Positions 60,038 to 64,000 of a stretch of 64,000 nucleotides of DNA are shown here, piece by piece; the stretch's first letter is position 1, and each line of letters begins with the position of its first letter. The position numbers were made by a program, and so were the translations under genes. Origin of the DNA: CALBPI01 sp038529355. Lineage in GTDB: Bacteria; Pseudomonadota; Gammaproteobacteria; Steroidobacterales; Woeseiaceae. The stretch lies in contig JBCBDU010000010.1 in assembly GCA_038529355.1 (NCBI GenBank), positions 1-64,000 on the forward strand, written 5' to 3'. The notes beneath the pieces were generated by a model. That model did not search any database and had not been told where the DNA came from. It was given only the letters and a program-made list of their open reading frames with translations.

Positions 60038-60703
60038 TCACCCTGCGATGTTGCGGCGCATCGTCGCAATCGTAGCGGCGTAGTCGTCGCTACCAAATAT
60101 TGCTGAACCTGCGACAAATGTATCGGCGCCAGCAGCGGCGATTTCGGCGATATTGTTGGTCTTCACGCCCCCATCTACTTCAAGCCGAATCGGCAAGCCG
60201 CTTGCGTCAATGCGCGCCCGCGCCTCGCGCAGCTTATCGAGCGCCGTTGGAATGAATGATTGCCCGCCGAATCCGGGGTTCACCGACATGATCAAGATCA
60301 GGTCAATCTTGTCCATCACGTAGTCGAGCCAGGATAGCGGCGTGGCCGGGCTGAACACGATGCCTGCCTGACATCCCAGATCTCGAATCAATGCTAGCGA
60401 TCGATCGGGATGGCGCGTCGCTTCCGGATGAATCGAAATGACCGATGCGCCGGCGCTGGCGAACTGCGGAATGATTTCGTCAACGGGCTCGACCATCAGG
60501 TGCACATCAATCGGCGCCGTTACACCAAACTTGCGCAGCGCCGAGCACACCATCGGCCCAATCGTCAGGTTCGGCACGAAATGATTGTCCATCACATCGA
60601 AGTGCACCCAGTCAGCGCCGGCCGCAAGCACAGCTGCCGTGTCGTCACCGAGACGCGCAAAATCAGCGGAAAGAATGGAGGGTGCGATGATCGGTGATTG
60701 CAT
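60038..60703 (-). CDS. rpe: Ribulose-phosphate 3-epimerase
   Basis: A 221-residue TIM-barrel enzyme of the pentose phosphate pathway. IIAPSILSADFARLGDD at the start, HFDVMDNHFVPNLTIGP (metal ligands), DVHLMVEPVDE, IHPEATRHPDRSL and MSVNPGFGGQSFI are all typical. The start at 60703 excludes 23 upstream residues without homology. It follows djlA by 34 bases. Confidence 0.97.
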   Translation of the reverse strand: MQSPIIAPSILSADFARLGDDTAAVLAAGADWVHFDVMDNHFVPNLTIGPMVCSALRKFGVTAPIDVHLMVEPVDEIIPQFASAGASVISIHPEATRHPDRSLALIRDLGCQAGIVFSPATPLSWLDYVMDKIDLILIMSVNPGFGGQSFIPTALDKLREARARIDASGLPIRLEVDGGVKTNNIAEIAAAGADTFVAGSAIFGSDDYAATIATMRRNIAG

Positions 60704-60737
60704 GGTCAAAAATCTCTTGGTCAAAGGTTGACGGGGT

Positions 60738-61508
60738 CTATTTGAAACCGCGCCGGTCGCGCAGCAGCTCATACGCCTTGCGAATCTCGCGCGTCTTCTT
60801 ACCGGCGGCCGTTAGCGCATCGCTGCTGGCTTTGGCACCGGACAACTTGTCGGGATGATAACGGTTCGTCAGTCGCCGGTAAGCCTTTTTGATTTCTTTG
60901 TCCGATGCATCAACGGATAAACCCAAAATTGCAAACGCGTGCGTCGCATCATCTTGTTGGCCTGCGCCGCCGCTCGCCGGTTTGAAGCGTTGTTCGATGC
61001 GCGTCGCTGCCTCGATCTGGGCGAGCTCAACGCGGCTGATGCCAAACTCCTGACACACTTGCCACAACACGCGTCGCTCTTGCGCGCTCGCTTCGCGCTT
61101 CATCAACAGAATCGGCAGTAGCAGCTCGACCAGCCGGCGGCCGGTCGCATGACCGGCACCCGCTTGCTCGCGCAGCGTGCCTAATGTGCGCTCCAGCGCG
61201 AAGCCGTCGTCCTTGCCACGGTTGAAATGCTGCATGGCCGCGCGCGTTTGTTCGCCCGACAAACTCAACGCGTGCATCGCGGTACGGGCCCAGCGAATCT
61301 CATCTTCGCTGACGCGGCCGTCGGCTTTGGCCAAATGCCCCATAATCGAAAACGCGACAGGGACGAAGTTGCTGGGCAGCGCACCACGTGCGTATTTTTG
61401 ATAGCCGCGATCGAATTGGTGCCCAAGCACCAGACCGAACAGCGCCAGCGGCCATTTGCCGGTGGCAAGACCTGCAATACCACCCAGCAACTTGCCCAGG
61501 TAATTCAC
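60738..61508 (-). CDS. djlA: DnaJ-like co-chaperone DjlA
   Basis: A 256-residue protein with an N-terminal transmembrane segment (about 5-30; GLATGKWPLALFGLVLGHQFD), a TerB-like helical domain (about 48-165; VAFSIMGHLAKADGRVSEDEI) and a C-terminal J domain with the HPD motif (NRYHPDKLSG, about residue 215) that stimulates DnaK. The start is GTG at 61508 preceded by a GGCAGGG-like ribosome site. All elements of DjlA are present. Confidence 0.93.
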   Translation of the reverse strand: MNYLGKLLGGIAGLATGKWPLALFGLVLGHQFDRGYQKYARGALPSNFVPVAFSIMGHLAKADGRVSEDEIRWARTAMHALSLSGEQTRAAMQHFNRGKDDGFALERTLGTLREQAGAGHATGRRLVELLLPILLMKREASAQERRVLWQVCQEFGISRVELAQIEAATRIEQRFKPASGGAGQQDDATHAFAILGLSVDASDKEIKKAYRRLTNRYHPDKLSGAKASSDALTAAGKKTREIRKAYELLRDRRGFK

Positions 61509-61581
61509 GCGCCCTGCCTCACCGCTTGCGTGCCGTTTGCCATGCGCCCATTATCGCTGTTTTCGCGTCCGCGGGTCGACC

Positions 61582-62472
61582 ATGAAACCTGAAACCGAAG
61601 TGATTGAATCGAATATCGACGGCTTGCAGTTGCTCGCGCGCGGCAAAGTGCGCGATATCTATGCCGTCGATGATGCGCACCTGGCCATCGTGGCCACCGA
61701 CCGCCTGTCAGCCTATGATGTGATTCTGCCGCAAGGGGTGCCTGGCAAAGGCGTGCTGCTCACCCGACTGGCGCGTTTTTGGTTTGCGCAGTTCGACGAT
61801 GTGATCGTCCATCATCTGACGTCGCTGCAACTAACGGACATTGTCAGCGATACTGCGGCCAACCGGGCGCTGAACGCACGCACGATGATTGTTAAACGAT
61901 TGACACCGTTGCCGATGGAGGCCGTTGTGCGCGGCTACCTGATCGGCTCTGGTTTTCGCGATTACCAGCGCGATGGTGCCGTCTGCGGTATCGCATTGCC
62001 GGCCGACTTGCCACAGGCGGCCAAACTCGACACACCGATTTTCACACCAGCCACCAAAGCGGCAGTCGGGGATCATGATGAGAACGTCAGTTTTGACGTG
62101 TTGTGCGGGCTTGTCGGTGCCGAGATGGCGCGGCAAGTGCGCGACGTCTCGTTGCAGTTGTATGAGCGCGGCGCGCGGTTTGCAGCCGAGCGCGGCATCA
62201 TCATCGCTGACACGAAGTTCGAGTTCGGCACCGATCATGACGGCACTCTGCATCTGATTGACGAAGTACTGACACCCGACTCATCGCGATTCTGGCCAGC
62301 CGCGCGGTATCAACCCGGCAGCAGTCCGCCGAGCTTCGACAAACAGTTCGTCCGCGACTATCTCGAGACGCTCGACTGGGACAAAACACCGCCGGGACCC
62401 GAGCTGCCAACGCAGGTCATCGAGGGCACCCGCGCGCGCTACCAACAGGCACTCGAGCTGCTCACCGCATAA
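61582..62472 (+). CDS. purC: Phosphoribosylaminoimidazole-succinocarboxamide synthase
   Basis: A 296-residue SAICAR synthetase joining aspartate to CAIR in purine synthesis. It is of the longer ADE1-like subtype, not the 237-residue E. coli type. LLARGKVRDIYAVDD, TDRLSAYDVILPQGVPGKG, VVRGYLIGSGFRDYQRDG and LHLIDEVLTPDSSRFW are family motifs. The start at 61582 was chosen for homology; no ribosome site is evident. It is divergent from djlA. Confidence 0.96.
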   Translation: MKPETEVIESNIDGLQLLARGKVRDIYAVDDAHLAIVATDRLSAYDVILPQGVPGKGVLLTRLARFWFAQFDDVIVHHLTSLQLTDIVSDTAANRALNARTMIVKRLTPLPMEAVVRGYLIGSGFRDYQRDGAVCGIALPADLPQAAKLDTPIFTPATKAAVGDHDENVSFDVLCGLVGAEMARQVRDVSLQLYERGARFAAERGIIIADTKFEFGTDHDGTLHLIDEVLTPDSSRFWPAARYQPGSSPPSFDKQFVRDYLETLDWDKTPPGPELPTQVIEGTRARYQQALELLTA

Positions 62473-62529
62473 CCGCAGCAAAAGCCACAGCGTTGCGGCG
62501 GCGTCACTTGCCGCGATACCGCGCCAGCG

Positions 62530-63324
62530 TTACTGTTGTGACTGCCAGTCGGCGATGATCGTTCGCAGGGCATCGAGTCCGTCAGTCAACGCGGCAGGGC
62601 CCGGCTGCAAAATCATTGCCGACTTGACCTCAAACATCTGTCCGTTTGCGACTGCCGGAATCTGGCGCCACCCGGCTCTCTCGGCAACCCGTTCCGGGCG
62701 GAATTTCTTGCCACACCACGAACCGATAATGATGTCGGGTCGTGCGTCGATAATGCGCTGTGGGTCGGCGATGATTCGGTCCTTTGCCAATGACGCGCTG
62801 GCCAGCTCGGGGAAGCAATCGTCGCCGCCGGCAGCCGTGACCAGCTCGCTTACCCAGCGAATACCGCTGATCATCGGTTCATCCCATTCTTCAAAGTACA
62901 CGCGCGGCCTGTGGCGATGTTCAGTCCGCGTCATCGCCTGCACCCGTGCTTGCAGCGAATCAGCATAGGCACGCGCCTTTTGCTCGCAACCAATCATGCC
63001 ACCCAACACGCGAATCATCGTCAGTATTTCAGCAACCGAACGATGGTTGAACACATGAACAGTCACACCTGCGCGGATTAACGCTGCGGCGATGTCCGCC
63101 TGAATATCCGAAAAACCCAGGACGAGATCGGGCCGCAACGCCAGAATCCGGTCAATCTTCGCGCTCGTGAACGCTGACACCTTCGGTTTTTCCTTGCGCG
63201 CACGCGGCGGCCGAACGGTAAACCCGGAAATACCGACAATGCGATCCTGCTCACCGAGCGCGTATAACGTCTCGGTCGTTTCTTCGGTCAGACACACGAT
63301 GCGTTCGGGGTATTGCGACGTCAT
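62530..63324 (-). CDS. BtuF-like cobalamin-binding periplasmic-binding-fold protein, no signal peptide
   Basis: A 264-residue protein of the helical-backbone metal-receptor (BtuF/FepB) superfamily. PERIVCLTEETTETLYALGEQDRIVGISGF, DLVLGFSDIQ and PDIIIGSWCGKKF fit the BtuF-like cobalamin subgroup. The start at 63324 gives MTSQYPERIVCL with no signal peptide, and no longer form with a good one is seen. Either it is cytoplasmic, as are several annotated stand-alone cobalamin-binding proteins, or the start is misjudged. No transporter genes adjoin it. Confidence 0.8.
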   Translation of the reverse strand: MTSQYPERIVCLTEETTETLYALGEQDRIVGISGFTVRPPRARKEKPKVSAFTSAKIDRILALRPDLVLGFSDIQADIAAALIRAGVTVHVFNHRSVAEILTMIRVLGGMIGCEQKARAYADSLQARVQAMTRTEHRHRPRVYFEEWDEPMISGIRWVSELVTAAGGDDCFPELASASLAKDRIIADPQRIIDARPDIIIGSWCGKKFRPERVAERAGWRQIPAVANGQMFEVKSAMILQPGPAALTDGLDALRTIIADWQSQQ

Positions 63325-63331
63325 ACGCACT

Positions 63332-63366
63332 ACTTTACACACGCAGGTCGCGCAAGGCTTTACAAT
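63332..63366. promoter_or_regulatory. Divergent -10-like boxes of the BtuF-like and yihY genes
   Basis: On the minus strand TAAAGT (63332-63337) lies seven bases before the BtuF-like ATG. On the plus strand TACAAT (63361-63366) lies six bases before the yihY ATG at 63373. Neither gene has a Shine-Dalgarno. The -35 regions are weak. Confidence 0.4.
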
Positions 63367-63372
63367 TGCGTC

Positions 63373-64000
63373 ATGCAACGCTTGTTCGGCATATTGAAAT
63401 CATGGCTGTGGCACGCCGATAGTGCGTATCGCCCCTGGTACCTGCGCTGGATCACGAGCGTCGGCCGCTATGTGTTCGGGCTCGCGCGCGACATCGGCGG
63501 CGGTCAACTCTCGCTGCACGCAATGAGCCTCGTGTACTCGACATTGCTCGCCGCGGTGCCACTGATCGCATTCAGCTTTTCTGTGCTGAAAGGCTTGAAC
63601 GTCCACACATCACTAGAGCCGCTGCTGTATGAAGTGCTCGAGCCGCTCGGCGAAGAAGGCGTGCAGATCACCAGTCAGATCATGACGATGGTCAACAAAG
63701 TCAGCGGCGGCGTACTTGGTGGCGTGAGTTTGACGTTGTTCCTGTACACAGCCATTTCGATGGTGCAAAAAGTCGAGACGAGCTTTAACTACGTCTGGCA
63801 CGTGCATCAGCCGCGCAGCCTGAGCCGGCGCATCCTCGATTACACGACAGTGCTGCTGATCGGCCCGCTCATGATGGCGTTGTCGCTGGCGTCGATCGCA
63901 TCGCTGCGCAACAACACCTTTGTGCAGGCGATTACGCAAACCAGTTGGTTCAGTCTGTTCTGGCTTCAGGTCGGCAAGGCGTTACCGTTTATCCTCGTCA
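63373..64000 (+). CDS. YihY/virulence factor BrkB family membrane protein (cut by window edge)
   Basis: The frame opens with MQRLFGILKSWLWHADSAY at 63373 and runs off the window; 209 residues are visible. Several transmembrane segments are present, with the family segments GGGQLSLHAMSLVYSTLLAAVPLIAF, FLYTAISMVQKVETSFNYVWHV and RRILDYTTVLLIGPL. Members are polytopic inner-membrane proteins; an old assignment as RNase BN is wrong, and the function is unknown. A TACAAT six bases before the ATG suggests a leaderless start. Confidence 0.9.
   Translation, partial: MQRLFGILKSWLWHADSAYRPWYLRWITSVGRYVFGLARDIGGGQLSLHAMSLVYSTLLAAVPLIAFSFSVLKGLNVHTSLEPLLYEVLEPLGEEGVQITSQIMTMVNKVSGGVLGGVSLTLFLYTAISMVQKVETSFNYVWHVHQPRSLSRRILDYTTVLLIGPLMMALSLASIASLRNNTFVQAITQTSWFSLFWLQVGKALPFILV

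Noticed and set aside
1..64000. Search for a defence, toxin-antitoxin, secretion or secondary-metabolite cluster
   Set aside because: Nearly every gene falls in conserved housekeeping or central-metabolism families, and no such module is recognisable.

Overview
The window is a 64 kb, gene-dense stretch of a gammaproteobacterial chromosome. GC content looks to be in the high fifties by eye. The assignment rests on the mreBCD-mrdA-rodA-mltB-rlpA-dacA-ybeD-lipB block, the lptD-surA-pdxA-rsmA-apaG-apaH block, the zapA-6S RNA-fau arrangement, a Vfr/Crp-type regulator, Coq7-type ubiquinone synthesis and a split glycine decarboxylase. A kynurenine-to-quinolinate cluster and the AmgK/MurU recycling pair are compatible with lineages near Xanthomonadales or Woeseiales, but that placement is inference. 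No prophage, insertion sequence, CRISPR array or recognisable defence system is present; the content is mostly housekeeping.

Layout. 1-2.1 kb (minus): an ArsR/methyltransferase regulator (SahR-like), metF and the start of metH, behind a large AT-rich palindrome. 2.3-6.9 kb (minus): gatCAB-hslO-DUF1330. 7.0-17.5 kb (plus): cell-wall elongation and septal genes mreBCD, mrdA, rodA, mltB, rlpA, dacA, a D-amino-acid transaminase, ybeD and lipB. 17.5-19.2 kb (minus): amgK-murU. 19.2-25.8 kb (plus): lptD-surA-pdxA-rsmA-apaG-apaH. 25.9-29.9 kb (plus): 3-hydroxyanthranilate dioxygenase, a cyclase-family formamidase candidate, kynU and kmo. 30.0-31.8 kb (plus): an unrecognised secreted protein, an ECF sigma factor and a one-pass membrane protein that is probably its anti-sigma factor. 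31.8-33.9 kb (minus): lgt-thyA-folA. 34.0-36.1 kb: a YyaL/SPATA20-type protein. 36.7-44.2 kb (minus): a tandem glycine riboswitch, gcvT-gcvH-gcvPA-gcvPB and a large twin-HtrA protease. 44.3-47.4 kb: a DUF885 peptidase-like protein, an Lrp regulator and phhA. 47.4-53.1 kb (minus): ygfB-pepP-ubiH family-7TM/inactive transglutaminase-ATP-grasp ligase. 53.2-54.6 kb: a ZapB-like coiled coil, zapA, 6S RNA and fau. 54.9-57.4 kb: a lysine-rich histone-H1-like protein, rpiA, a tRNA-Gln with a tRNA-derived repeat, and rplM-rpsI. 57.7-64 kb: a DUF481 protein, coq7, crp, rpe, djlA, purC, a BtuF-like protein and the start of a YihY-family gene.

Architecture. Most same-strand neighbours overlap by ATGA, GTGA, TAGTG or TGATG, so translation is probably coupled within operons. 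Four of the six convergent gene pairs share a four-base stop-codon overlap (TTAG, CTAG, CTAA, CTAG). Several genes that open transcription units have no Shine-Dalgarno sequence and carry a -10-like hexamer exactly 6-7 bases before the start codon (lgt, the Lrp gene, the zapB-like gene, coq7, yihY, the BtuF-like gene and possibly the dioxygenase). This suggests frequent leaderless mRNAs, which would be unusual for a gammaproteobacterium. I regard this pattern, the tRNA-derived repeat, the twin-HtrA protease linked to gcv, the sigma/anti-sigma/secreted-protein triad and the 7TM/ATP-grasp pair as the parts most worth following up.
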